Below, piece by piece: positions 46,043 to 55,747 of a stretch of DNA of 64,000 nucleotides (the first letter of the stretch is position 1; every line of letters starts with the position of its first letter). Below the pieces are notes generated by a model. It was not told where the DNA came from, ran no database searches, and saw only the letters and a list, made by a program, of their open reading frames with translations. Source of the stretch: Smallanthus sonchifolius. Lineage: Eukaryota; Streptophyta; Magnoliopsida; Asterales; Asteraceae. The stretch covers positions 15,840,501 to 15,904,500 of the forward strand of contig CM042039.1 in the NCBI GenBank assembly GCA_023525975.1, in the 5' to 3' direction. A program made the position numbers and the translations under genes.

Positions 46043-48826
46043 TCAGAAATGCCCTTGTTTGAATTGCTGAACGTGAGACTTTGCATGAAGAGACACTACC
46101 CGTTGGTATGCCTTAGCATCAGACTCGTCATCATTGTTAAGGAGCTTGATTGGATTTTTGAAGAGCACCTCAAGATCTTCGGGTTGAAATTTTAACAGCT
46201 CCATGGGCTCAAATATGTTGATATCTTCCATTCCTTCCCTCTCAATCACAGCACTTCCAATAATGGGGTTGTAATACCATTTTGTAAAGTTTTGAAGCTG
46301 GACCGGCACAGACTTAGGCAGTATGATTTCTTTGACAGTTTCTGCTGGTTTGTACCTCAGGCTTACCAAGGGCTTCTGGGTTCTTGGATGAAACCTTGTC
46401 TTGGAGATAACCCTTCTTGATTTTGCAGTGGTCATGGACCTGAAGTCATTAAAAGTTTGATTCCTTAGAAAATTTGCAAAATCATTAGCTATGCCCACAT
46501 TTTCTGGATTCTGCAAAGGTAGCTTGGCAAGAGCCCTTAAGTCATACTTGGGGAGGGAGCTGAATTCATTTGGAGATTTGAAATGTTGTACTCCCCCTTT
46601 GAATCTTCTAATAATGAAGAGTCTCCTTTCATTATCATATTTCCATCCAACTGGTGGCCTTTTCAGCTCTTGGTGCTCAGCAAGCCACTCATAATATTTG
46701 ACAGGTTCCTGTTCTGGCATTTCTTTGAACCAAGATTTCTTTGGATCATCAGTTTGTTGAGTGGGAGCTTGAGATGCTTTAGCTATGGAGGGTTCTTCAG
46801 GCATCAATAAGTCTACCTGGATATCATCTTCATTTAGGTCTTTATCTGACAATGTCTGTATTTCATCACCTTCCTTAGTGAAGTACCTGGTCCTTTCAGA
46901 CTCCTTGTCTTCTGTCTGAAGGATCTCAGGATGTAGATCGTTGTATCCAAAGTTCTCTATCTCATCCAGTAGAGTATTGAGCTCATCGTCAGAAGGTACA
47001 TCCTCTTCATCAAGGACCACCACCTCAACTTCATCATCCTTATCCTTTCCTTTTCCCTTTTTCCTGTCAGCTCTTCTTTCACTAGCTGAGGGAAGGGTAA
47101 GTTCTACCTCTTCAATCTTGACATCCACCGAAGGGTCAGTAGTAGTGGCACTAGAAGAGGATGGTCTGTCAGTTGTAGGTATTCTTATTAGAGTAGTGGA
47201 TGAAGTTCCTTGTTGTGAGGGTTTGACAATGGAGGCTTGGATTTGTTTCACAGTATCTGATAAGGCTTTGAGTTCCTGTTGTTGTTGTGCTATAGTGTTT
47301 TGCTGGGTCTCCAGTTGAGTTTGTTGTATGTCCAATTGAGTATGCATCCCACCAACCTCTAGCCTCAGGTCCTTTATCTCATCTTTGCATTCTTTGAGTT
47401 CTGCTTTTAGGCTCTCTATTGTTTCATCTTGCTTTGTCACAGTATCATTGAGCTTCTTGACCTCCAGGCTTAGGTTTTTTACTCTGGGAACAGAAGGTGA
47501 AGTATCAGGAATGGGAGATGCAGGTGGTGTAGGTTGTGGAGTTGGTTGAGGAGTAGAAGTTGTGTGAATAGGAGACAGATGTGGAGTAGGAATGTCATGA
47601 TCAGAGAATAGTGATTCTGAAGAAGATGACAAGGGCTCAAACCCTGTCTTGATTTTCTTAGCCTGGGGTTCTTCCTTTTCAAAATCAGAACTAGACTCTG
47701 CTTGTCTCTTTGAAGAAGCTTCAGGAGGATCAACCCTGTCCTCTGAGTCTGTTTCATAGTCTGAGACATCATACTTGGTTCCATAAATCCCTTCATCCAA
47801 GGTGTCCTCAGAGTCAGCTTCTGCATCAAAATTTTCAGCCACATCCACATGTTGTTCTTCCACAATAGGCTCAGGATTGACTGCAACCTGTTCCACAAAA
47901 GGGGCTTCTACGATTGGTTCATCAGGATCCTGTTGTATGTTTTGTTCAACTTGAACCTCTTGCTGTTGGTTTTCCTGATCCTGTTCTATTTCTTCTTCTT
48001 CTGAGGATGATGAAGACTCAACAGGTAGATCTGGATCTATATCAGGAATGATTTCTTCTTCCTCTCCCAAGATGTGACCAAATAAAGGCACATCAGCAAT
48101 TAGACGGTTTGTCCGTTTGCTGGTACTTTTCATGTAACTAAGGGTCTTGGCTGTCATGTGGTCAAGGATAAGAAAATTTTCACCCTGTTGTAGATTGGGA
48201 AGAAGGTGATTGATGATGATCTGAAGGAATCTTGGGTAGATCAAGAATTTTTCTTTCACAGCTCCTGTTAAGTTCTCCTTCAGTTGTTTGAACACAGGCC
48301 CCGAGAAGTTATAGTCTCTTCCCTTGATTAACCCAAGAACTGCAGAGGCCATTGTAGTGTTTGCAGAGTCGAATCCACCTTTTCTGATGGACAGGCAGTG
48401 GATGAAGATGTGGACAATGTATCTCCACAGGGGTGGAAGGGCATTTTTAATTATCTGTCCACCCTTAAACTCATCAGGATGCCCCAATCTTCTGAAACAT
48501 TCTTTAACATAGAAAATTGGAAAATCCACTGGTGCTTCATGATTATCGTTGAAGTGAAGCACCTCTCTGATAGTTGCTTCTGAGAATACAACCTCTTGAT
48601 TATGGACTGTTGCTCTGATGTGTTCCACATTATTTATTACTTCAATAACTGCAGTACTCCAGAATTGCCTGATTGTGATCTCAAATATAGGTAGATTTTG
48701 ATTAATGGCATAGCTGATGTTAGAGTTTGCTAAGAAGTTCATGACTTGAGTGAAGTCAGCACACTTCGGTTCATTTGCATCCAAGAAAGCACAGACATTG
48801 TGCCTTTTAACAAACAGTAGATCCAT
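46043..48826 (-). CDS. SVa-2 env-like protein, intact 927 residues
   Basis: Third ORF of a Sirevirus, called env-like by position. Function unknown. Residues 1-250 form a conserved domain (DLLFVKRHNVCAFLD; FWSTAV..HIRATVHNQEVVF; KFLIYPRFLQIIINHLLP; PLFGHIL). Residues 260-380 are acidic and Gln-rich. A basic cluster KKIKTG near 389 looks like a nuclear localisation signal. A Pro/Thr/Ser-rich linker (400-440) leads to a long coiled coil (about 445-530, VKNLSLEVKKLNDTVTKQ onward). A second basic cluster, RRADRKKGKGK, lies near 590. The C-terminal domain (724-927) begins GWKYDNERRLFIIRRFKGG. No signal peptide and no membrane helix are visible, so a true envelope role is doubtful. The ATG at 48826 is two bases after a predicted splice acceptor. 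The same domains in the same order occur in family b. Confidence 0.85.
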   Translation of the reverse strand: MDLLFVKRHNVCAFLDANEPKCADFTQVMNFLANSNISYAINQNLPIFEITIRQFWSTAVIEVINNVEHIRATVHNQEVVFSEATIREVLHFNDNHEAPVDFPIFYVKECFRRLGHPDEFKGGQIIKNALPPLWRYIVHIFIHCLSIRKGGFDSANTTMASAVLGLIKGRDYNFSGPVFKQLKENLTGAVKEKFLIYPRFLQIIINHLLPNLQQGENFLILDHMTAKTLSYMKSTSKRTNRLIADVPLFGHILGEEEEIIPDIDPDLPVESSSSSEEEEIEQDQENQQQEVQVEQNIQQDPDEPIVEAPFVEQVAVNPEPIVEEQHVDVAENFDAEADSEDTLDEGIYGTKYDVSDYETDSEDRVDPPEASSKRQAESSSDFEKEEPQAKKIKTGFEPLSSSSESLFSDHDIPTPHLSPIHTTSTPQPTPQPTPPASPIPDTSPSVPRVKNLSLEVKKLNDTVTKQDETIESLKAELKECKDEIKDLRLEVGGMHTQLDIQQTQLETQQNTIAQQQQELKALSDTVKQIQASIVKPSQQGTSSTTLIRIPTTDRPSSSSATTTDPSVDVKIEEVELTLPSASERRADRKKGKGKDKDDEVEVVVLDEEDVPSDDELNTLLDEIENFGYNDLHPEILQTEDKESERTRYFTKEGDEIQTLSDKDLNEDDIQVDLLMPEEPSIAKASQAPTQQTDDPKKSWFKEMPEQEPVKYYEWLAEHQELKRPPVGWKYDNERRLFIIRRFKGGVQHFKSPNEFSSLPKYDLRALAKLPLQNPENVGIANDFANFLRNQTFNDFRSMTTAKSRRVISKTRFHPRTQKPLVSLRYKPAETVKEIILPKSVPVQLQNFTKWYYNPIIGSAVIEREGMEDINIFEPMELLKFQPEDLEVLFKNPIKLLNNDDESDAKAYQRVVSLHAKSHVQQFKQGHF

Positions 48827-48828
48827 AG

Positions 48829-49180
48829 CTGCACAAGAGAATCACAAAAGAGATTTCTTACATTAGTCTCAATACTTAGAAAATTTCTGAATCAGACACT
48901 ATCGAAACTTAGTTTCGATCGAAACAACTAATATTCAACACTTAGAAAAAAAATAAAGAAAAGAGCCTGTAAGTGTCGAAACTTCTTCTTACCGATGAAA
49001 CAACCTAAATCTGCAAAATTAAACACATAAAGAGTGAGATTTTAACAATGATAAGCTCAAACACATGAAATTAACACCAGACGACCTGGATTATTAAGAA
49101 CTAGTCGTAAAAGCTTTAAGAAATCAAACCCTAGGGCCTGTTCATTCACAAAATCGCTTACAATGAACATAAGACAGTAC
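48829..49180 (-). other. Predicted 5' UTR intron of SVa-2 env-like gene
   Basis: Donor TTCTTCAG/GTACTG at 49181/49180 and acceptor TTTTGTGATTCTCTTGTGCAG ending at 48829, giving 352 nt. Both sites are conserved with SVa-1. Some CGAAACTA-type sites lie inside (48900-48990). The exon then reads CT-ATG. Confidence 0.55.
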
Positions 49181-49540
49181 CTGAAGAAGAAGACGACGGG
49201 GGAATCAGATAAAACAACACTGATATTGCGAACTTAGACCGATGGATCGAGAGCTTTAGTGTGTGAAAATGAAGGTGAAACGGTTTCGGGTGAGTGATAG
49301 TGAACAAGGCATGAGCATGATCTGGTAATGAGGGTATTTAATTTTGATTTTGGCAAAAGACTAAAATGCCCCTGTCGAAACTACTAGTTTCGATAGGGCA
49401 GAGTAGTTTCGAGTACCTGAAGTTTCGAGTGGCTATGGAGTTTCGAGTGGGATGGAGTTTCGGGCAAACCTTCAAGCTTTGGTCAGCTTGAGCATAATTT
49501 CAATGAAGTAAAGTTTCGATAGGTAGGTTTTGATTAGGTC
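49181..49540 (-). promoter_or_regulatory. Predicted internal promoter and 5' exon of SVa-2 env-like gene
   Basis: In element sense: CGAAACT/AGTTTCG sites at 49520-49375, including TCGAAACTAGTAGTTTCGA (about 49394-49376), an AT-rich TTAAATA near 49340, then a C/T-rich exon-like stretch (49290-49181) ending TTCTTCAG before the donor. Layout as in SVa-1 (7490-7790). Confidence 0.45.
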
Positions 49541-50553
49541 AAAAGCAAAAGACAGAAAATTAAGACAATGTACAATTTAAACAAGTTAATAAGGAAGATA
49601 AAAAAGTTTATTAATAACCAAAATAAAAGACATAAACACTTAGCCTTGGAAAAGATCCAACGTGAGATCATGTCTGGTCAAACCCTTGAAACACTTCATT
49701 TTTGCACTCAGCTACTGTGAATCCCTGAAGATAGCCGATATGTGTGCAAGATAAACCCGAGCATTTGTTTATACAAAAATTTCATGTGATTAAAAGGTAC
49801 CATTTAATGCACGAAACACGGTGTACCCCACATATTGAAATAAAATGGTTTTGAAAGCCTATCAATCCTCAAGACATACCCACATTCATCTTATCATTTC
49901 TTGCAGGTTAACCAGGGTACCATCTTGGTAAGTTGAATTCACCGCCAAAAGTAAAATAAAATCCAACAGGATGTAAGATGGGTGTAAAATGAAAAATATC
50001 CAAGTGGATATTAAAAAAGGTACGAACATTCTAGATCTTTGCGTAAGCAAAACAGAAGAAGTCGTAAAATTATCCAAGCGGATAGGAAAAAGTTGAACAC
50101 CCGAGGTCTTTGCGTAAGCAAAACAGACGGGGTCAAATCATCCAAGTGGATGGGAAAAAGATGAACTCCCGAGATCTTTGCGTAAGCAAAACAGACGGGG
50201 TCATCGGCGGTAATTTTCGTTACTTTGACGGTCACCTGGTGCATGAATCAGAATCCAACACGTAAGCCTGTATCTGATTGAATCAGTTTTCTTAGCTTAA
50301 AATGGGTTAGATGTTTCAAGAATGGGTTCAAACACACGTGTACGGTAGAGAATTAGGTTTTCACACTACTAGAGAGTTATAACCATATGTCGGGCCTACC
50401 GGCTATACCTCAGTAAGCACCATCGCTTGTGGTCCATTCCATGTTCAAGAAGTGTGATCAGACTCTATCATTTCTCACAAGGTCAGATCCGATTTTCCTG
50501 AAACAAAACAAAATATTCACAGTAAATACAATTGAAACAGACAAAAAGCAATA

Positions 50554-50589
<36 letters not shown>

Positions 50590-50749
50590 TATGCGAAGCA
50601 AAACTTTTACTTTCCGACATAACTATCTAATTCTCCCCCAAAAGTTATGCTATCAAAAATAAAGAAGAAAATAACTGTACAAAGCAGAAAATCTTTTTGA
50701 AAATCTTCCCGATTAACAAGTTTAAACAGAAAAACAGTATGCACAAGGG
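49541..50749 (-). other. SVa-2 pol to env-like spacer
   Basis: Non-coding. It contains the 70-bp repeat with TTTGCTTACGCAAAG (complement at 50038, 50109 and 50176), a T run on the + strand of nearly 30 bases (50559-50586), and the internal polypurine-like TTTTGGGGGAGAA (50631-50643) close to the pol stop. Confidence 0.6.
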
Positions 50750-51894
50750 TTATTGAAAGTTTATCATGCCGAGCATCTCCACCAGTTTCTCAAATCTGGC
50801 AGAATCAAAGGCCTTAGTGAAGATGTCAGCGGTCTGCTTGTCGGTTTTCACTTCAACGATCTTGATGTGTTTCTTTTCGACACAATCGCGAATGAAATGG
50901 TGTTTGATCTCAATGTGCTTGGTTTTAGAGTGCTGAACGGGATTTTTGGTGATGTGGGGAACGGCGGTGTTGTCACACAAGATGGGGGTTTCATGAAAAG
51001 TGATCCCGTAATCAAGCATCTGGTGGTGGATCCATCTCACTTGAGAACAACAGAGGGCTGCAGCAATGTATTCAGCTTCGGCTGTGGATTGAGAAACGGT
51101 GGTTTGTTTCTTACATTGCCAGGAGATGAGACGGTTGCCAAAGAACTGACAACCCCCAGAAGTGGATTTTCGGTCTAAGTTGCATCCCCCGTAGTCTGAA
51201 TCTGAATAAGCAACAAGGTCAAACAAATTAGTTTTAGGATACCAAAGCCCAAGTTTTGGCTTGTGCTTTAAGTATCTTAAAATACGTTTAACAGCAATCA
51301 AATGAGAGAGTTTAGGATTAGCCTGAAAGCGTGCACACAAGCACACTGCAAACATGATGTCTGGTCTGCTGGCAGTGAGATACAGAAGAGATCCTATCAT
51401 CGAGCGATAGAGGTGCTGATCCACGCTTTCACCATCCAAATCAGGAGATAGACAATGACGAACTTCCACGGGAGTCTTGTAAGGATGAGATTCAGTCATT
51501 TTGAACTTGGTCAGGATTTCTTTAACATACTTTTCTTGATGGATAAGGATTCCTGACTCAGACTGATCTACTTGTAAACCGAGAAAGAACTTCATTTCTC
51601 CCATGGAGCTCATCTCAAACTTAGATCGCATCACTTCCTCAAACTCCTTGCATAACCGAGGATTGGTGGATCCGAAAATGATATCATCCACGTAGATCTG
51701 CACCATAATAGTGTCCGCACCATCCTTACGCTTGAACAAAGTTTGGTCAATTGCCCCTCGTGTGAAACCATTATCCAGCAGATGCGTAGATAACGTTTCA
51801 TACCACGCACGAGGTGCTTGATGAAGACCGTACAGTGCCTTGAACATCCACTATCTACATGCCAGATGTTATCTCCCGTTCTTCTAGGATGACC
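50750..51894 (-). pseudogene. pol: SVa-2 pol, internally deleted
   Basis: Begins GGT at 51894 (GHPRRTGDNIWHVDSGC, to protease) and jumps near 51848 to KALYGLHQAPRAWYETL in reverse transcriptase; about 2.2 kb present in SVa-1 is missing. From 51847 to 50750 the frame is open for 365 residues: YVDDIIFGSTNP active site (51697-51662), the rest of reverse transcriptase and RNase H (YSDSDYGGCNLDRKSTSGG; TKHIEIKHHFIRDC). The junction is out of frame with the protease side. The integrase is wholly absent, so the element cannot integrate with its own enzyme. The shared CAAG at the join suggests microhomology-mediated deletion or template switching. Confidence 0.9.
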
Positions 51895-51912
51895 CTATAC
51901 ACAACAAATTAT

Positions 51913-54516
51913 TTACACGTTTTGTCCAAGACCGTTGCTATTAAGAGAATTTTTGGCAAGATTAAACATCACATGGGAATCATAAGCAGAATCCTCCTTT
52001 GAAGAAGTATGGTCATCATATAGAGCATTATTTTTAATTTTCCAAGTTCTTTTCAAATAATTTTTAGCATTTTTAATTCTTTTACGCCGAGATTTTCTAA
52101 AATGAGGAGATGGCACATCTGATTTTAATAAAATTTTAGGAGACGAATTCTCATTATAATTGACTGTTGTCAATTTACAACTCTTTGAAACATGATTTGA
52201 GGCACCACAATTAAAACAAACTTTATCACAAGACGCCTTAGTCTGATAATTGCCATCACAAACTGAAGATGATTGTGATGTTGAGGCATCTGAACATGAG
52301 GCAACTCGTTCTTCTATATTTCTTTCTTGAAGCCTTTGATCTTCCTTTAATCTGAAAAATTCCAGATTACTCATTGTTTCTTGTGGAATATCAGTCACAA
52401 CAACCCCTGCACTTTTGAAATTTGCAATACGACTCATAGCATTTACAGATTTAGGAACAAAAGGCAAAGCATTCTTAAATTTAGAAATCGAATTCCTCAA
52501 ATTGTCAGGCTCAGAAGGCATAGAACCAAAATACAATTTTTCAACGTGTTCACAAATATCTGGTTTTGACACGGACATATTATTACATTCATCCGACTCA
52601 AGATCATTTAAAACATTTTCCTTACAAGAACTCTCATCACAATCATCTTCGGTACCTACACAATCTGACTCTGCACATGAAGCAAAACTGTCAGAATCTG
52701 AAGTTTGAATATAATCATCAGCAGATAAATTGCAAACAAAAGGTGTGGGATCATCAGGAACCGGCATATCAGCAAATCTTCCAGACTTGGAATAAGGAGG
52801 TGGGTGAGAGTTATACCCAATGCCTTCTGTGACCTTTTTATGAATTTGACTGTCAATGATACCAAAAAGAATTTTCTGATCCATACCCATATGTTCAACT
52901 TGAAAATCAGCCTTTTCAGCCTTTTGAATTCTTTCAGTTAAAATATCATTATTATTCTTTTGTGTGGTAAGTTGCACAATCAAAGATCGGTTTTCTCCAG
53001 AAATATCACGAATTTTCTTTAAGTAAAGTTTCTCATTTTTAGCCACAGAATCATACATCACCTTAAAGTGATCTCGTTCATCGACCAAGGCCTGGTTGAT
53101 GAATCTATATTTCTGAACTTCATTTAAGCAAGATTTAGCGCTACAAAGTCTAGATATTACCTCGGTAGGCACGGCAGTAAGATCTGTAGCTGGTTCAATC
53201 ATGACACATTTATCCTTTTCTTCAATGTCAGCCATCAGTGCCTTGTCAGCTGCATCACCTTCCTGATCACCCCAATGATAATGTCCATCAGCTTGACAGA
53301 CCAAAGCTGTGGAACTTGAAGATGTAGAAGATTTGGGAGGGACAGCAGCTTGCTTTCCAGAGGAAGTCTTCTGTTCATGCTGCTCCTTTGAAGACGGCAC
53401 CTTGCAATTTCTGGCAAAATGACCTAGCTGGTCACAATTGTAGCATCGTACTTTCTTGATATCAAACCCAAGAGTCTTTCCTTGCTTGAACCTGTCCATT
53501 CCGGTCCTTTTGATAAATCTCTTGGCCCGTAGAGTCAACATTGCCATGCACCAATCAATGTCCATTTTCTCTAAATCATCAGGATTGATCTGCTCCAGGT
53601 CATCAGGTTGAAAACTGACCGGCGTCAAGTTTCCAGAAATCAGTGCATCATAGCATGACATGAAAGCAGTCATGATCGGGACATATTCATCAGGAATCAT
53701 GGTAGTAGTCTTTGGAGGAGCAGAGGAACCAGTTGGTTGAATTGCAGCAGCAGATGGAGGAACATCAGTTTGAAAATAGGCCATTGTAGATTTGGACGAA
53801 GTGGAGGAGCCTTGACCTGCAAGAAGAGCTGTGTTGCCAGACTGATTAGTTGGAGTAACTGCACCCTTCTTTATCTCCAACTCATATGACTCCAGGATGC
53901 TGAAGAGTTCTTGTTGTGACAGATCACTTAGCTTCTCAGTTTTCTTTATCATAATCCGGTACATGTTCCATTCTTCAGGCAATGAATCAAGCAGCTTCTT
54001 GTTTAACTCAAGAACGGGATACTCAGTTCCCAAAACCTTCAACTTAGAGACAATACTTGAGAAACGGTTGATTAATTCTGACATGGGTTCACCAGGGACA
54101 CTGCTAAACATTTCATACTGCTTCTTGATTAAATCCCTCTTGCTTTCTCTGATATCAGCACTTCCCTCATATCTTGTACATAGAGCAACCCAAAGATCTT
54201 TAGCAGTAGTGTACTCAGCAAAAATGTTGAAAACATCCATAGGAAGTGCCATAGCAATAGATCCATAAGCTTTGTTATCTCTGGCAATTAAGGCATTATC
54301 TTTGTCATCATACTCAGACACAAGTTTCGGACGTTGAACATCAGCAGTAGTAGTAACTGGCTTATGTGGACCATCAGTGATAGATTGCAAGAGAGTGTGG
54401 TCATGAAACTGGAAGAAAGTCTTCATCTTCTTTGTCCAGTCATCAAAATCTCTGGTAGACACCAAGACAGGTGGTTTGTTTCCTCCGGCATACTCATTGG
54501 TGCTTGAAGATGCCAT
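51913..54516 (-). CDS. gag: SVa-2 Gag, intact 867 residues
   Basis: Capsid/nucleocapsid protein of a Sirevirus. It starts MASSSTNEYAGG at 54516, the only plausible start, 660 bp from the primer site. The UBN2/Gag domain occupies residues 30-215, ending in the conserved WNMYRIMIKKTEKLSDLSQQ region. A CCHC knuckle CYNCDQLGHFARNC begins at residue 358; a second, CFNCGASNHVSKSC, at 767. Between them lie a coiled-coil-prone stretch (480-580) and an acidic Ser/Asp/Glu-rich part (620-680). The length is unusually large for copia Gag but normal for this type. It ends in TAA (51913-51915); a TAG lies in frame six codons on, so Pol is not a simple in-frame extension. Confidence 0.9.
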   Translation of the reverse strand: MASSSTNEYAGGNKPPVLVSTRDFDDWTKKMKTFFQFHDHTLLQSITDGPHKPVTTTADVQRPKLVSEYDDKDNALIARDNKAYGSIAMALPMDVFNIFAEYTTAKDLWVALCTRYEGSADIRESKRDLIKKQYEMFSSVPGEPMSELINRFSSIVSKLKVLGTEYPVLELNKKLLDSLPEEWNMYRIMIKKTEKLSDLSQQELFSILESYELEIKKGAVTPTNQSGNTALLAGQGSSTSSKSTMAYFQTDVPPSAAAIQPTGSSAPPKTTTMIPDEYVPIMTAFMSCYDALISGNLTPVSFQPDDLEQINPDDLEKMDIDWCMAMLTLRAKRFIKRTGMDRFKQGKTLGFDIKKVRCYNCDQLGHFARNCKVPSSKEQHEQKTSSGKQAAVPPKSSTSSSSTALVCQADGHYHWGDQEGDAADKALMADIEEKDKCVMIEPATDLTAVPTEVISRLCSAKSCLNEVQKYRFINQALVDERDHFKVMYDSVAKNEKLYLKKIRDISGENRSLIVQLTTQKNNNDILTERIQKAEKADFQVEHMGMDQKILFGIIDSQIHKKVTEGIGYNSHPPPYSKSGRFADMPVPDDPTPFVCNLSADDYIQTSDSDSFASCAESDCVGTEDDCDESSCKENVLNDLESDECNNMSVSKPDICEHVEKLYFGSMPSEPDNLRNSISKFKNALPFVPKSVNAMSRIANFKSAGVVVTDIPQETMSNLEFFRLKEDQRLQERNIEERVASCSDASTSQSSSVCDGNYQTKASCDKVCFNCGASNHVSKSCKLTTVNYNENSSPKILLKSDVPSPHFRKSRRKRIKNAKNYLKRTWKIKNNALYDDHTSSKEDSAYDSHVMFNLAKNSLNSNGLGQNV

Positions 54517-54539
54517 AGTTTTAGAAAAAGAAATTCCAA

Positions 54540-54960
54540 CAGTAGCTAGTTTCGAGTGAACAGTTTTGGTCGAAACAACAAGTTTCGAGTGAGAAGCACT
54601 GATCGAAACTCTTAGTTTCGAGTGAATAAAAATTGCTCGAAACTACCTAGTTTCGAGTGAGACTAGTTTCGAGTGAAACTAGTTTCGAATGACCAAGCTT
54701 GCTCGAAACTCCTAGTTTCGAGTGAGAAATCTTGCTCGAAACTTCCCAGCTTCAAGTGAGACTAGTTTCGAGTGGGAAATCTGCAGGGTAAGTTTCGATA
54801 TAACAGGACAAAAAATGCTAGTTTCGATTGTACCTTCAACAGACAAAGGTACAGACAAGTAGTTTCGATGACCAACAGATAGCAGAAAATGTCTCCCTGA
54901 AGTTTCGATACCTTCTTCTTCAAGCTTCAGTAGACTCCATTGAAGAAAAGTTTCAATAAT
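54540..54960 (-). promoter_or_regulatory. SVa-2 leader palindrome cluster
   Basis: More than a dozen CGAAACT/AGTTTCG sites in 420 bp upstream of gag, mostly as GAAACTNCTAGTTTCGAGTG-type pairs. It is the counterpart of 1-360 in SVa-1. Confidence 0.75.
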
Positions 54961-55177
54961 TAATAATGACGAAATAAGAATCCAATCCAGCGAAAAGCTT
55001 CCAAGTAACCTCTCGAACACAAAACAGTCTTCAGATCCGAAAAACCCGAAGAAATAAAGCCAGAAATCAATGAAACAATGCTCCAAAAACTCGAGTGCAG
55101 AAAAACTTCGAGAAACTTCACAAAACACCTAGAATCGATCACAAAACCTGGTAATACTCAGAAATCAAGAGCATAAT

Positions 55178-55189
55178 GCTCTGATACCA
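55178..55189 (-). other. SVa-2 primer-binding site (tRNA-iMet)
   Basis: TGGTATCAGAGC on the - strand, two bases from the 5' LTR. Confidence 0.9.
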
Positions 55190-55191
55190 AT

Positions 55192-55742
55192 TGTAGGTCC
55201 AGATTTCAGTCGGAAATCACGAAAGTGATCGATTACCCACACACACAGGCGGAATCTGTATGTATGGTGTTGTAACAGAGGATTAGAGACAGACTTGGTG
55301 AAGAAGACAGCCAAACACACTAAGAATCAATGCAAATAATATGTGAAAGTGTAAGAACAAGCATTAAACGAATGCAAATTGTATTGATTCAAAAACAAAT
55401 CTGAAAGAGAGAATTCAGGGTTACAGCCGCAACTCACACCCTAGAAATTCTCTAACTAGGCTATTTATAGTAGTTTCACAGGTATCGAAACTATGTTCCT
55501 CGAAACTACTAGTTTCGAGTGAACATTTACAAGTGGAAAAAGTGCCTGTCGAAACTACTATCGATCGAAACTACTAGTTTCGAGTGAACAAATCTCACTC
55601 GAAACTATAGTTTCGATGGCCCAGACTTAGACTAAAAAGCAGTAAATTCGTTTAAAAGAAATTACATGAAAATAAACTATCTAAACAATGTTTAACAGAA
55701 ATACATTGATCAACAGCTTATACAAAAAGGTTAGACTCTACA
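55192..55742 (-). repeat. SVa-2 5' LTR
   Basis: 551 bp, same length as the 3' LTR. The differences seen are at the CACACACAC/CACATACAC position near the outer end and one base in CTCACACCC/CTCACTCCC. TATA box at 55461-55469. Confidence 0.95.
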
Positions 55743-55747
55743 ATCAT

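Larger units (their letters stand above)
45457..55742 (-). mobile_element. SVa-2: young Sirevirus, family a, with internal pol deletion
   Basis: 10,286 bp on the - strand; 551-bp LTRs at 55192-55742 (5') and 45457-46007 (3'); TSD ATCAT at 45452-45456 and 55743-55747. By eye the LTRs differ at two positions. Gag (867 residues) and the env-like protein (927 residues) are open, but a deletion runs from the protease active site to the middle of reverse transcriptase, removing the integrase. The uninterrupted insertion site survives in the GYP-2 3' LTR at 60786-60795. Confidence 0.95.

Noticed and set aside
46043..48826. True retroviral envelope glycoprotein
   Set aside because: No signal peptide, membrane helix, or glycoprotein-like cysteine pattern is visible; the name env-like is positional.
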